Source: Roseovarius autotrophicus (GTDB lineage Bacteria > Pseudomonadota > Alphaproteobacteria > Rhodobacterales > Rhodobacteraceae). From it: a DNA stretch of 64,000 nt. How positions within the stretch are numbered: the stretch's first letter is position 1; each line of letters starts with the position of its first letter. A program made the translations under genes and the position numbers. Of this stretch, positions 11,020 through 19,875 are shown piece after piece. The stretch is taken from positions 248,001 through 312,000 of the forward strand of contig NZ_JAGQDH010000001.1 in NCBI RefSeq assembly GCF_018069895.1, in the 5' to 3' direction. The notes under the pieces are model-generated. The model had not been told where the DNA came from, searched no databases, and worked only from the letters and a program-made list of their open reading frames with translations.

Positions 11020-11655
11020 CTACGCTTGCGCTGCCAGTGCCCCGGCCAGATCGCCATAGCCGGTAAAGCGGTATTCGTAATCAAGCCCCAGACGGCGCGC
11101 GCAGTCCTCCGCCTTGGCGCGCAGCGCGGCGTCATCGGTTTGCGCCTGATAGACCAGTTTGGTGTAATTGCCGAAGATCATGTCGCGCAACTCTGGGTGC
11201 CGGTCGAGCCCCATGGGCCGCCAAACGAAGGCATCGAACTGCCGCACCAGGAAATCCGTGAGGTAAAAGGCAGTGATCTCATCGTCATGAGCGGCGAAAC
11301 GGTCAAGCCCCTCGTAGAAGGCGTAGCAATGCGGCCCGGCAACCATCTCGACGCCCATCTCGGCGCATTTCACCTGCAACAGCCCTCCGGTGCCGCAATC
11401 GGCATAGACCACGAAAACCCGGTCATAGGTATCGCGCGCGTGCAGGACAGCCTTTTCCACCTCTCCGGTGATCCGCTCGGGATAAAGGTGCAGCTTGGCG
11501 GGCAGGCATTGCAGATCCATATGATCCCAGCCATTGACGCGCTTCAGCGCGAGGATCTCATGGGCAAGCGCGCCGCAGGCGATCAGCAGGATACGCCCCG
11601 CGCCCGCCGCCGCCAGCCCCGTCTCGGTCAGATCCCGATCGCTCGGCGCGTCCAT
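11020..11655 (-). CDS. DUF1638 protein
   Basis: A 211-residue DUF1638 family protein, soluble, without signal or membrane segment. Family hallmarks are ILLIACGALAHEI near residue 22, LYPERI near residue 57, the FVVYADCGTGG segment near residue 85 and GPHCYAFYEG near residue 108; several of these carry conserved Cys. It follows the corrinoid-protein gene by 63 nt in the same direction, and such pairing is typical of corrinoid methyltransferase systems. I infer a role in loading, repairing or modulating the corrinoid partner; the biochemical activity is not established by sequence. Confidence 0.8.
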   Translation of the reverse strand: MDAPSDRDLTETGLAAAGAGRILLIACGALAHEILALKRVNGWDHMDLQCLPAKLHLYPERITGEVEKAVLHARDTYDRVFVVYADCGTGGLLQVKCAEMGVEMVAGPHCYAFYEGLDRFAAHDDEITAFYLTDFLVRQFDAFVWRPMGLDRHPELRDMIFGNYTKLVYQAQTDDAALRAKAEDCARRLGLDYEYRFTGYGDLAGALAAQA

Positions 11656-11718
11656 GCCATGCCCTCCAAATGCGAACGGCCCGCGCGCGGGCGGGCCGTC
11701 ACGCGTGCCTTGTCGCGC

Positions 11719-12423
11719 TCAGCCCGCAGCCAGCCGGTTGTGCTTGCGCGCCATGAAGTCCTTGGCCGTTTCCACGGCCACGGCGGCGTCGCGGCAATAG
11801 GCATCGGCCCCGATGGCGCGGCCGAACTCCTCGTTCAGCGGCGCGCCGCCGACCAGAATGATGTAGTCATCGCGCTTGCCCTGTTCCACCAGCGTGTCGA
11901 TCACGACTTTCATATAGGGCATGGTCGTGGTCAGCAGCGCCGACATGCCGAGAATGTCGGCGCCTTCGGTGTCCAACGCCTCCAGGTAATTCTCGACCGG
12001 GTTGTTGATCCCGAGATCGACCACCTCGAATCCCGCGCCCTCCATCATCATGCCGACAAGGTTCTTGCCGATATCGTGGATGTCGCCCTTGACGGTGCCG
12101 ATCACCATCTTGCCGACACGCGGCGCGCCGGTCTCGGCCAGCAGCGGCTTGAGAATGGCCATGCCACCCTTCATCGCGTTGGCAGCAAGCAGCACCTCGG
12201 GCACGAACAGGATGCCGTCGCGGAAATCCTTGCCGACGATGGTCATGCCACCCACCAGCGCCTCGGTCAGGACGCGGTAGGGTTCCCAGCCGCGTTCCAG
12301 AAGGATGTTCACCCCCTCCTCGATCTCCTCCCGGAGACCGTCATAGAGGTCGTCAAACATCTGCTGGACCAGCTCCTCGTCGTCGAGTTCCGAAAGGATG
12401 ATGTCGTCTTCTTGGTCGGACAT
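11719..12423 (-). CDS. Methyltransferase corrinoid (B12-binding) protein
   Basis: A 234-residue cobalamin-binding protein of the MtaC/MtbC/MetH-B12 type. Residues about 10-95 form the helical cap domain (ILLERGWEPYRVLTEAL, FVPEVLLAANAMKGG) and residues about 103-225 the Rossmann-like B12 domain with the base-off ligand motif D114-x-H116-x-x-G119 in GDIHDIGKNL. It carries the methyl group between a donor and an acceptor methyltransferase, neither of which is adjacent; only DUF1638 follows. In Rhodobacteraceae it could be the cobalamin module of a split methionine synthase or of a methylamine/betaine system. Start chosen at 12421-12423 because AGGG precedes it and the N-terminus matches the family. 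Confidence 0.88.
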   Translation of the reverse strand: MSDQEDDIILSELDDEELVQQMFDDLYDGLREEIEEGVNILLERGWEPYRVLTEALVGGMTIVGKDFRDGILFVPEVLLAANAMKGGMAILKPLLAETGAPRVGKMVIGTVKGDIHDIGKNLVGMMMEGAGFEVVDLGINNPVENYLEALDTEGADILGMSALLTTTMPYMKVVIDTLVEQGKRDDYIILVGGAPLNEEFGRAIGADAYCRDAAVAVETAKDFMARKHNRLAAG

Positions 12424-12757
12424 GCCCGAAATCCCTGAATTCATGCGCGCGCGCGGTTGCCTTCGCGCAGCTTTCGTCAATTTGTCGCAAGGTCACTTTG
12501 CGAATTGCGACGCTGCCCGAACCGCGACCGACCTATAGCCGTGATTTGCGGGGAATGTGACTGAAATATCGGCATGAAGATTATCGGTTTTCCGCATGTC
12601 CCGCGTCGCAGGCCTGTGCGGAATCTCGCCAGCCGAGCGCGGATCTGCACGGAATTCCGCCGATCACGACGGGGTATCGCCAATGTGCGGGTCGCGCCCC
12701 TTCTGTGCCGCGAGATGCGGCCCATCTTGAGAGGGGACGAGCAAGAAAGGACGCAGA
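12424..12757. other. 334-nt non-coding stretch between corrinoid gene and a small ORF
   Basis: I see no protein gene in this divergent intergenic region. It should hold the minus-strand promoter of the corrinoid gene. The only clear structure is an inverted repeat GTCGCAA (12484-12490) and TTGCGAC (12505-12511), spaced 14 nt, about 60-90 nt upstream of the corrinoid start, a possible operator. I looked for a cobalamin-riboswitch B12 box and did not find one. Confidence 0.4.
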
Positions 12758-12889
12758 ATGCGCACAACCCTGATCCTGATACAGGCCGGTTTCCTGAGTG
12801 CCATGGCCGTGATCGGTGCGGCAGCCGTGGACAAACCCGCCTGCCCCCTGCCCGCCCCGACGGCGCAGCATTGCGACACGGCGAAGTGA
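12758..12889 (+). CDS. Possible small exported peptide (43 aa)
   Basis: A short frame, MRTTLILIQAGFLSAMAV followed by IGAAAVDKPACPLPAP and ending HCDTAK. The N-terminal 24 residues look like a signal peptide with an alanine-rich cleavage site, leaving about 20 residues with two Cys. A good AGAAAGG ribosome-binding site sits 7 nt before the ATG. It points towards the ccmG 3' end and ends 9 nt from it. No family is recognised; it may be real but is too short to judge by composition alone. Confidence 0.4.
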   Translation: MRTTLILIQAGFLSAMAVIGAAAVDKPACPLPAPTAQHCDTAK

Positions 12890-12898
12890 GGGCCGCCC

Positions 12899-13426
12899 CT
12901 ACCGCGCCGCCTCGATCGCCGGGCGGATGGTGTTCTCCAGCACCCGCTCGGTGATCGGCCCGGCAAAGCGCAGCACGATATTGCCCTGCCCGTCGATCAC
13001 AAAAGTTTCGGGCACGCCGTAAAGGCCCCAGTCAAGCGCCATGCGCCCGCTCTCATCCGCCCCCATGGCGGCATAGGGGTTGCCCAGTTCCGCGAGGAAC
13101 CCGAGCGCATTGCCCGGCTTGTCCTTGTAGTTCACGCCATAGATCGTGATCCCCTCGCGCGCCAGTTGCTCAAGGTTCGGATGCTCCACCCGGCAGGGCG
13201 CACACCAGCTTGCCCAGTAGTTCACAAGTTTCACCCCCTCGGCGCGCAGATCGTCATCTCCGAAAACCGGCCCCGATCCCAGCGGCGTGACCTGCACCGC
13301 GGGCGCGGTACGGCCCGCCAAAGCCGAAGGAAGCTCGTTTGGATTCTCGCGTTTCAGCCCCACCAGCGCCAGCGCCGCAAATGCAGCGAACACAAGAACC
13401 GGGGCAAGCATCAAGGGTTTAACCAT
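12899..13426 (-). CDS. ccmG: Cytochrome c biogenesis thiol:disulfide interchange protein CcmG/DsbE
   Basis: A 175-residue membrane-anchored thioredoxin-fold protein. An N-terminal signal anchor (residues about 5-24) is followed by the active site NYWASWCAPCRVEHP with Cys75 and Cys78, and the cis-proline loop GVPETFVID. CcmG/DsbE reduces the apocytochrome or CcmH disulfide in the periplasm before heme attachment. The gene overlaps ccmD by 8 nt and is the last gene of the ccmABCDG run; ccmE, ccmF and ccmH are not in this window. Confidence 0.93.
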   Translation of the reverse strand: MVKPLMLAPVLVFAAFAALALVGLKRENPNELPSALAGRTAPAVQVTPLGSGPVFGDDDLRAEGVKLVNYWASWCAPCRVEHPNLEQLAREGITIYGVNYKDKPGNALGFLAELGNPYAAMGADESGRMALDWGLYGVPETFVIDGQGNIVLRFAGPITERVLENTIRPAIEAAR

Positions 13427-13577
13427 CGGTTTTTCTCCGGTTCTCGATCTCGTCCAGGGCGCGGCGCACGCGGGCCGAGCGATGCAGGCTCGCCCAGACC
13501 AGCCCGGCGATCAACACCAGCGACACCCCGTAGGAGGCCAGCACCGGCACCGCGTATTTGCCCAGATCGGGGATCAT
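13419..13577 (-). CDS. ccmD: Heme exporter protein CcmD
   Basis: A 52-residue protein, MIPDLGKYAVPVLASYGVSL followed by a single transmembrane helix and a basic C-terminal tail (HRSARVRRALDEIENRRK). Size, topology and the position between ccmC and ccmG identify CcmD, the small subunit that helps release heme-loaded CcmE from CcmABC. Its ATG overlaps the ccmC stop by 4 nt and its 3' end overlaps ccmG by 8 nt. A longer in-frame extension upstream is the shadow of ccmC. Confidence 0.9.
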   Translation of the reverse strand: MIPDLGKYAVPVLASYGVSLVLIAGLVWASLHRSARVRRALDEIENRRKTDG

Positions 13578-14314
13578 GCCTGCATCCTTTCCCGCGCCAG
13601 AAGCGCGCGCATCCGTCTTGCCCTGATCTCGGTGCGCGTTCGCATCAGCACAAGCGCGACGAAAAGAAGCACGAACCCCCCCATGCTCACATAAAGTGGC
13701 AGCTTGTAGACCATGTCCATGCGCTCTCCCGGCTTGACCGAGAGCGACGCGCCCTGATGCAGCCCCTGATTCCAGAAATTGACCGCATAACGGCTCAGCA
13801 GCGCAAAGACCGAGCCGACAAGGCACAGGATCGAGGTCAGGTCCGCCGCCGTGTCATCGTTCTCGATCGCCTCCCAGAGTGCAATATAGCCCAGATAGAA
13901 CAGGAACAGGATCAAAAAGCTCGTGAGGCGCGGATCCCAGGCCCACCAGGTGCCCCACATCGGCTGACCCCAGATCGCCCCCGTGGCCAGCGCAATCAGC
14001 GTCATCACCATCCCCACCGGGGCGGCCGCGCGCGCAGCAAGCGCGCTCACATGATGGCGGCGCACGATCCACACCAGCGACGTGACCAGCATCATCAGCC
14101 AGGCATTGATCGCCATGAGCGCCGCGGGCACATGCAGGTAGATGATCTTGACGGTCGAGCCTTGCCGGAAATCGTCGGGTGTAAAGAAGAACCCCCAGAC
14201 CAGCCCAGCCACAAGCATCAGAGCCGCAAGCCAGGCAAAGGCAGGCAATACCCGGTCCGTCGTCTCGATGAACTTCTTTGGGTTGGCATATTCCCAGAGA
14301 GCATTCAGATTCAT
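13574..14314 (-). CDS. ccmC: Heme ABC transporter permease CcmC
   Basis: A 246-residue inner-membrane protein with six predicted helices and the tryptophan-rich WWD signature (WGTWWAWDPRLTS, about residues 120-132) that binds heme on the periplasmic side. A conserved His in YLHVPAALM (near residue 60) and another in NQGLHQGASLS (near residue 184) match the heme axial ligands of the family. It hands heme to CcmE. Start at 14312-14314; it follows ccmB by 16 nt and overlaps ccmD (ATGA). Confidence 0.95.
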   Translation of the reverse strand: MNLNALWEYANPKKFIETTDRVLPAFAWLAALMLVAGLVWGFFFTPDDFRQGSTVKIIYLHVPAALMAINAWLMMLVTSLVWIVRRHHVSALAARAAAPVGMVMTLIALATGAIWGQPMWGTWWAWDPRLTSFLILFLFYLGYIALWEAIENDDTAADLTSILCLVGSVFALLSRYAVNFWNQGLHQGASLSVKPGERMDMVYKLPLYVSMGGFVLLFVALVLMRTRTEIRARRMRALLARERMQA

Positions 14315-14330
14315 GGGGTTGATCCCTCCG

Positions 14331-14987
14331 TCATCGCAGGTTGACCCTCAATACCGCAGCCGAGGCGAAAGGCAAAAGCGCGATCGTGCCGCAGGTGATC
14401 CCCGCCAGAAGCGCAAGCGGCGTGCCAAGCGCCAGCCCCTCGGCCCCGCGCCGCGCCACCTCGGCGCCAAAGATCAGCGTCGGCATGTAGAGCGGCAACA
14501 CCAGAAGGCTCAGCAGCAGCCCGCCGCGCTTCAGCCCCACGGTCAGCGCCGCGCCGAACGTGCCGATCACGCTGAGCGCGGGCGTGCCAAGCGCGAGCGA
14601 GGCCAGCAGCCAGCCGAAACCGGGCGTGGGCAGGTTCAGAAGCACCCCCAGAACCGGGGCCGCCAGCACCAGCGGCAGCCCGGTCGTGAGCCAATGCGCC
14701 AGCGCCTTGACGCTCACGATGCCCTCCATCGGCAGGGGTGAGGTGGCCAGCAGATCAAGGCTCCCGTCCTCCCAGTCGAGCGCAAGAATGCGGTCAAGCG
14801 ACAACAGGCAGGCCAGAAGCGCGCCCAGCCACAGGATCCCCGGCGCGATCGTGGACAAGAGCGCGCTTTGCGGCCCGACACCAAAGGGCACCAGCACCAC
14901 CACGATCAGGAAAAACGCCAGCCCAAGTCCAAAGCCCCCGCCCGCCCGCATCGCAAGCCGCATGTCACGGGTCAGAAGCGCGATCAC
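14331..14987 (-). CDS. ccmB: Heme exporter protein CcmB
   Basis: A 218-residue polytopic permease with six predicted helices. The N-terminus [14 protein letters not shown] and the segment [21 protein letters not shown].. with cytoplasmic charged residues match the CcmB family, the membrane partner of the CcmA ATPase in the CcmABCD complex that releases holo-CcmE. The start overlaps the ccmA stop by 4 nt (ATGA), supporting coupled translation. Confidence 0.93.
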   Translation of the reverse strand: MIALLTRDMRLAMRAGGGFGLGLAFFLIVVVLVPFGVGPQSALLSTIAPGILWLGALLACLLSLDRILALDWEDGSLDLLATSPLPMEGIVSVKALAHWLTTGLPLVLAAPVLGVLLNLPTPGFGWLLASLALGTPALSVIGTFGAALTVGLKRGGLLLSLLVLPLYMPTLIFGAEVARRGAEGLALGTPLALLAGITCGTIALLPFASAAVLRVNLR

Positions 14988-15601
14988 AGGAACGCCCCGT
15001 CGAAATCATCCGCAGCCAGCGGCGCCGCTCGATAGGGCGCAAGATCGAAAATCCGCGCCTCCGACAGCCCCAGATCGATATGCGTAGCGATCAGCGCGGC
15101 CCCGCCGCCGGCCAGATGCGCGCGCACGGCACCCGCGAACATCGCCACCGCGTCCACGTCAAGCGACACGGTCGGCTCATCAAGCACCCAGACCGCGCGC
15201 CCCGTCACCAGAAGCCGCGCCAACCCCAGCCGCCGCTTCTGCCCGGCCGAGAGCGCGCCCGCCGGGCGGTTGCGGAGCGGGCCAAGGTCGAAGGCATCAA
15301 CAGCGGCTGAAATCTCTTGGGTTCCAAAGACATGAGCCCAGAAGCTCAGGTTCTCCTCAACAGTCAGCGTCGCCTTGATCCCGTCGGCATGTCCGGCATA
15401 GACGAGGCTTTCGGGCGCGACCTCGACCCGGCCGGAAAGTGGCGGTTGCAACCCTGCCACCGTGCGCAGCATCGTCGTCTTGCCGATGCCGTTGGGGCCG
15501 CGCAGCACCAATGCCTCACCGGGGGCAAGCCTCAGGCTCACCCCTTCCAGAACGGGGATCCCCCCGCGCGCGACGCTCAGATCGGAAACGCTCAGAACCA
15601 T
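14984..15601 (-). CDS. ccmA: Heme exporter ATP-binding protein CcmA
   Basis: A 205-residue ABC ATPase. Walker A is GPNGIGKTT (about residues 35-43), the signature is [14 protein letters not shown] (about 115-128), Walker B is [13 protein letters not shown] (about 134-147), and the switch His is in IATHID. It powers CcmB/CcmC-dependent release of CcmE with bound heme. It is the first ccm gene and lies 44 nt after the Mth938-like gene in the same direction. Confidence 0.95.
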   Translation of the reverse strand: MVLSVSDLSVARGGIPVLEGVSLRLAPGEALVLRGPNGIGKTTMLRTVAGLQPPLSGRVEVAPESLVYAGHADGIKATLTVEENLSFWAHVFGTQEISAAVDAFDLGPLRNRPAGALSAGQKRRLGLARLLVTGRAVWVLDEPTVSLDVDAVAMFAGAVRAHLAGGGAALIATHIDLGLSEARIFDLAPYRAAPLAADDFDGAFL

Positions 15602-15645
15602 GCGCCCTGCCTAGCCCAAAGCCCGCGCCGCGAAAAGCACCAAAC

Positions 15646-15999
15646 TCAGACCGCCAATGCGGCAAGAGCGACACGGCGACCTTCGGACAGCAGCACGTTA
15701 AAGGTGCGGCAGGCGGCGGGCGTGTTCATCGACTCGACGCCGATTCCCGCCTCCTCGAGCGCGGATCGCAGAGCGACGGGCAGATGCGCCATTTCGGCCC
15801 CGGTACCGACAAAGATCACGTCCACCGCGCCTGCAAGCGCCACAAGCGGCGCAGGATCGTCAAGCCCCGCCCAGGACCGCGCCGACTCTGCCGTCACCAG
15901 CATCGCCCCCTCGATCACGCCACCGCCCACACGGAAAAATCCCGGCCCATAGCCATCGACAGGCCGCGCCCCGGCAAATGTGATTTCGGTCATGCGCAT
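15646..15999 (-). CDS. Mth938-like domain protein (DUF498 / NDUFAF3-like)
   Basis: A 117-residue soluble protein with the Mth938-like fold: ITFAGARPVDGYGPGFFRVGG at the start, VDVIFVGTGAEMAHLP in the middle, and GIGVESMNTPAACRTFNVLL with the typical MNTPAACRTFN block. The eukaryotic homologue NDUFAF3 is a complex I assembly factor, but the bacterial role is not established. In Rhodobacteraceae it typically lies in this sec-ccm neighbourhood. The ATG at 15997-15999 has GGAGGA upstream. Confidence 0.85.
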   Translation of the reverse strand: MRMTEITFAGARPVDGYGPGFFRVGGGVIEGAMLVTAESARSWAGLDDPAPLVALAGAVDVIFVGTGAEMAHLPVALRSALEEAGIGVESMNTPAACRTFNVLLSEGRRVALAALAV

Positions 16000-16009
16000 G
16001 GCATCCTCC

Positions 16010-16762
16010 TCATCTCCAGAGCGGCAGCCCGCTCAGCACCGCCAGCGCGATGATCCCATAGGCCGCCCAACGGTAAAGCCGCTCCAGGCGCGGGTCAAAC
16101 AGCCGCTGCCCGATCAGCGACATGAGGACATAGGGCACCGCCAGCGTAAGCGCCAGCAAGAACACCGCTCCCTCCACCGCGCCGCGCAGCAAGAGATTGA
16201 CCACGATCACCGCGTCGAGCGCGGCGAGAAACAGGATCGTGTTGGCGCGCACCGTCTGCACCATGGCCTGCCCGGCAAGGTAGAACAGGATCACCACCGG
16301 CCCCGTAAGCCCCGTCAGCCCGCCGATCACCCCCGCCACCGCGCCGATGGTCAGCAGCATCGGGCGGCTGACGCACCCAGAGAATCGCCAGCCCGCAACA
16401 AGCGCCCCCAGCGTGACCGCCGCCACCGCCGCCACGATCCAGCGGATCGTGACCGGATCAAGCACTCCCATGAGCCACAGCCCAAGCGGCACCGTCACCA
16501 GCGCGGCGAGCGCGAGCATCGCCACCTCTCCCCGGTCCGCCAACCCCCAGGCACGTGGCAACAGCGCCGATGTGCTGGCAATCCCCGTCAGCGTGATCAC
16601 CGCCACCACCATTTGAGGGGGCAGGAACATCCCCGCCACCGGCACGAAGATCAGCGCCGTGCCAAAACCGGTGAACCCGCGCACGACCCCCGCCACCGAG
16701 ATGACGAGGATCAGCCAGACCAGACCGGGCGTGGCGAGAACCCCCGCCAGCGCCTCAGGCAT
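16010..16762 (-). CDS. Sulfite exporter TauE/SafE family permease
   Basis: A 250-residue inner-membrane protein with about eight hydrophobic segments and the repeated TauE/SafE (DUF81) motif, seen in GVVRGFTGFGTALIFVP (about residues 25-41) and GAVAGVIGGLTGLTGPVVI (about 138-156). Members export sulfite, sulfoacetate or other organic anions; the substrate here is unknown. Its start overlaps the secDF stop by 8 nt, so it is part of the yajC-secDF transcript. Confidence 0.88.
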   Translation of the reverse strand: MPEALAGVLATPGLVWLILVISVAGVVRGFTGFGTALIFVPVAGMFLPPQMVVAVITLTGIASTSALLPRAWGLADRGEVAMLALAALVTVPLGLWLMGVLDPVTIRWIVAAVAAVTLGALVAGWRFSGCVSRPMLLTIGAVAGVIGGLTGLTGPVVILFYLAGQAMVQTVRANTILFLAALDAVIVVNLLLRGAVEGAVFLLALTLAVPYVLMSLIGQRLFDPRLERLYRWAAYGIIALAVLSGLPLWR

Positions 16763-19388
16763 CTACATTGGCGAACTGCGTTCCGGCATTGGCGTCGGGC
16801 TTGGACCAGTCGCGCTTGACGCCCAGCCACATGAGCACGGTCGAGGCCACGAAGATCGACGAATAGGTGCCGATGATCACGCCCCATATCATCGCAAAGA
16901 CAAAGCCCCGGATCACGTCGCCGCCCAGCACATAGAGCGAGATCAGCGCCAGTAGCGTCGTCACCGAGGTCATCACCGTGCGGCTCAGCGTCTCGTTGAT
17001 CGAGATGTTGAGCACCTCGCGCAGGGGCTTCTGCTTGTATTTGCGCAGGTTCTCGCGGACGCGATCAAACACCACCACGGTATCGTTGAGCGAATAGCCG
17101 ACAATGGTCAGCAGCGCCGCGATGATCGCCAGATCGAACTGGATCTGCAATTCGGAAAAGACGCCTATGGTCAGCGCCACGTCATGCACCAGCGCAATGA
17201 CCGCCCCCACGGCGAATTGCCACTCGAATCGCAACCAGATGTAGAACAGCACCGCCCCGATGGCGAGCAAAACGGCGATCACCGCCGCCGTGATCAACTC
17301 GCCCGACACCTTTGGCCCGACGCTCTCCACGGATGTGAACTGGATATCTGGCACCGCCTGTTTCAGCGCCGCCTCGACCTGAAGGATGGTTTGCGGCGCG
17401 ACGCTTTCCTCCTCGTCCTGCGCCTGAATGCGGATCATCGCCACGTTTTCCTCCGGCCCGAAGGTCGGATCGAACACTTCCGCGATGCTCACATCGCCCA
17501 GCCCCAGATCGCCGATGGCGTTGCGATATTGCCCGACATCAACCGGCTGCGCGCTCTGTGTGCGGATGGTGGTACCGCCCTTGAAATCGATACCGAAATT
17601 CAACCCCTGAACGGCGAAAGAGCCAAGCGCGACAAGGATCATCACCCCCGAAATCCCAAGCCACAGCTTCCAGCGGCCGAAAAAGTCGATCGAGGTTTCC
17701 GCCGGCACCAGCCGCAGCGCGCGGCCCTGCAGCACCGTCTTGGGCCGCTTGCGCTCGAACCACATGACAGCGATCAGCCGGGTTATGAAAAGCGCGGTGA
17801 ACACCGAGGTGAGGATGCCAAGGCCAAGCGTGATGGCAAAGCCGCGCACCGGCCCCGACCCCATCGCATAGAGGATGAGCGCGGTGATGAAGGTGGTGAA
17901 ATTGGCGTCCACGATGGCGCTCAACGCCTTCTCATAACCCAGTTCGATGGCGCGCGCGGCGCCTTTGGCTGTCTTCATCTCTTCCTTGATGCGCTCGAAT
18001 ACAAGCACATTGGCATCCACCGCCATGCCGATGGTCAACACGATCCCAGCGATCCCCGGCAACGTCAGCGTCGCGCCGACAAGGCTCAGAAGGCCGAAAA
18101 TCAGCCCGACATTGATAATGAGGGCGATATTTGCAAAAATCCCGAAGAGACCATAGCTCAGCACCATGTAGACCAGCACCAGCGCAAAGGCCACGACACT
18201 CGCAACCTTGCCCGCCTCGATACTGTCGGCCCCCAGTTCCGGCCCGATGGTGCGTTCTTCCAGGAAATCCAGCCCCGCCGGCAGCGCGCCCGCCCGCAGA
18301 AGCACCGCCAGTTGCGTGCTGTCCTCCACCGTGAACCGCCCGGTGATGATACCCGAGCCGCCCGGAATATGGCTCTGGATCACGGGCGCGGAAATCACCT
18401 CGCCATCCAGCACGATGGCGAAGGGGTTGCCGATATTCTGCGCGGTGTAATCGCCGAATTTCCGCGCCCCCGTGGGGTTGAAGCGGAACGACACCGCCGG
18501 GCGCCCGTTCTGATCGAAATCGGGCTGCGCATCGACAAGCTCCTCGCCCGTCACCACCGGCGCACGTTCGAGGATGTAATAGACTCCCGGCTCGTCGATC
18601 GAGGGCAGGATCTCGTTGCCGGCTCCGGGGTTCTCGCCCGGATCGCTGCTGCGGCTCACCACCGGCTGGAAGGTCAGTTGCGCGGTCGTGCCGATCAGCG
18701 CCTTCAACTCGGCCGCCGAGCCGATGCCCGGCACCTGAATGAGGATCCGCTCTGCCCCCTGCCGCATGATCGTCGGCTCGCGCGTACCCACCTCGTCCAC
18801 CCGGCGGCGGATGATCTCGAGCGACTGTCGCACGGTCCGGTCATCGGTGGCGCGTTGCTCGGCCTCGCTCAGCCGCACGATGATATCCGCGCCGACTGTT
18901 GTCACGTCGATATCGCTTGCGCCCACCCCGGTGATCGTGGTGACGGGCCGGGCAAGGCCACGCACCAAAGCCGCGGCCTCGCGCGCCATCTCGGGCCGCT
19001 CCACCAGCCGGACCCGCAATTCCGGCCCCTCGGAAGGTTGAAGCCGGATCGGTCCGACCCGATCGCGCTCCTCGCGCAGCAGGTCACGCACCTCGGGCCA
19101 CATACCCTCAAGCCGCGCCTGATAGACATCGGCCACCTTGACCTCGGCCAGAAGATGCGCACCGCCCCGCAGATCGAGCCCAAGATTGACAAGGCCGGAT
19201 GGCAGCCAGTTGGGCCACAGCGCCAGATCATCGGCCAGCGCCGCCGGATCGGCCCCGGCCTCGACCAGCGCGCGCGCGTCATTATGCCGCTCGACCTTGC
19301 CATAGAACCCGTTGGGCAGCGCCAACAGCAGCCCGAGCGCCACAACCGCCCAGATCGTCACACGTTTCCAGAGGTCGATTTGCAGCAT
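16755..19388 (-). CDS. secDF: Protein translocase subunit SecDF (SecD and SecF fused)
   Basis: An 877-residue inner-membrane protein carrying both halves of the SecDF proton-driven export motor. The SecD half (about 1-545) has an N-terminal helix, LGLDLRGG at 70-76, a large periplasmic P1 domain and five C-terminal helices. The SecF half begins near residue 558 (LRLVPAETSIDFFG), with FGIDFKGG at 598-605. No stop or frameshift lies between them, and the joining segment (WFERKRPKTVLQGR) is short and basic. It follows yajC by 33 nt. Separate secD and secF are the enterobacterial arrangement; fusion also occurs in Bacillus. Confidence 0.95.
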   Translation of the reverse strand: MLQIDLWKRVTIWAVVALGLLLALPNGFYGKVERHNDARALVEAGADPAALADDLALWPNWLPSGLVNLGLDLRGGAHLLAEVKVADVYQARLEGMWPEVRDLLREERDRVGPIRLQPSEGPELRVRLVERPEMAREAAALVRGLARPVTTITGVGASDIDVTTVGADIIVRLSEAEQRATDDRTVRQSLEIIRRRVDEVGTREPTIMRQGAERILIQVPGIGSAAELKALIGTTAQLTFQPVVSRSSDPGENPGAGNEILPSIDEPGVYYILERAPVVTGEELVDAQPDFDQNGRPAVSFRFNPTGARKFGDYTAQNIGNPFAIVLDGEVISAPVIQSHIPGGSGIITGRFTVEDSTQLAVLLRAGALPAGLDFLEERTIGPELGADSIEAGKVASVVAFALVLVYMVLSYGLFGIFANIALIINVGLIFGLLSLVGATLTLPGIAGIVLTIGMAVDANVLVFERIKEEMKTAKGAARAIELGYEKALSAIVDANFTTFITALILYAMGSGPVRGFAITLGLGILTSVFTALFITRLIAVMWFERKRPKTVLQGRALRLVPAETSIDFFGRWKLWLGISGVMILVALGSFAVQGLNFGIDFKGGTTIRTQSAQPVDVGQYRNAIGDLGLGDVSIAEVFDPTFGPEENVAMIRIQAQDEEESVAPQTILQVEAALKQAVPDIQFTSVESVGPKVSGELITAAVIAVLLAIGAVLFYIWLRFEWQFAVGAVIALVHDVALTIGVFSELQIQFDLAIIAALLTIVGYSLNDTVVVFDRVRENLRKYKQKPLREVLNISINETLSRTVMTSVTTLLALISLYVLGGDVIRGFVFAMIWGVIIGTYSSIFVASTVLMWLGVKRDWSKPDANAGTQFANVDA

Positions 19389-19421
19389 GATCGGGCCTTT
19401 TCGAATAGGATCGCGAGCGGC

Positions 19422-19703
19422 TCAGCCTTCGGCGGGCTCGGTCTTGGAAATGACCTGCGCAACCGTGTGGCGCACGACGCGCACCTTGATACCCTCGGCC
19501 AGTTCAACCTCGATCTCACTGTCATCCTTGACCTTCGACACCTTGCCGATCAGCCCGCCCTGCGTGATCACCTGATCGCCGCGACGCAGCGCCGCGACCA
19601 TGGCCTTGTGTTCCTTCATCTTCTTCTGCTGCGGGCGGATCAGCAGCAGATACATGATCGCAAAAATCAGAATGAGGGGAATGAACTGGCCAAAGGCTTC
19701 CAT
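19422..19703 (-). CDS. yajC: Preprotein translocase subunit YajC
   Basis: A 93-residue protein with one transmembrane helix near the N-terminus (FIPLILIFAIMYLLLIRP) followed by the conserved QQKKMKEH and a soluble domain GDQVITQGGLIGKVSKV. YajC associates with SecDF in the holotranslocon. AAGGA precedes the ATG at 19701-19703; the frame is open much further upstream, but that part would be non-membrane and overlaps the serS region. First gene of the yajC-secDF-tauE-Mth938-ccm run. Confidence 0.95.
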   Translation of the reverse strand: MEAFGQFIPLILIFAIMYLLLIRPQQKKMKEHKAMVAALRRGDQVITQGGLIGKVSKVKDDSEIEVELAEGIKVRVVRHTVAQVISKTEPAEG

Positions 19704-19875
19704 CGGGTCGCGTCCTTCTTGATGCTGCGGGACCACCCCCGCGATTTGGCGCGAACCTAGGGGCGTGACCGGGGTTTTGCAAGGCACGAAAGGGCACCGG
19801 CGCGCGGCCTGTCCTTGCCGCGAAATCTGGTCTATCACGCGGCGTGACGATTCATCCGACCCGAGGTAAATGCCC

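Noticed and set aside
12424-12757. Cobalamin riboswitch upstream of the corrinoid gene
   Set aside because: I looked for the B12 box and the expected stem array on the minus strand and found neither.
13420-13430. A TTAACC half-site for CtrA near the ccmG start
   Set aside because: Only one half is present and it lies inside coding sequence.
16755-19388. A frameshift or lost stop creating the SecDF fusion
   Set aside because: Both halves and the joint stay in one frame with normal composition, and nothing in the local sequence looks like an error, though comparison with relatives would settle it.
17184-19760. An 858-codon plus-strand frame opposite secDF and yajC
   Set aside because: No domain or start signal; low-complexity Arg/Gln/His composition of antisense frames; both real genes are certain.
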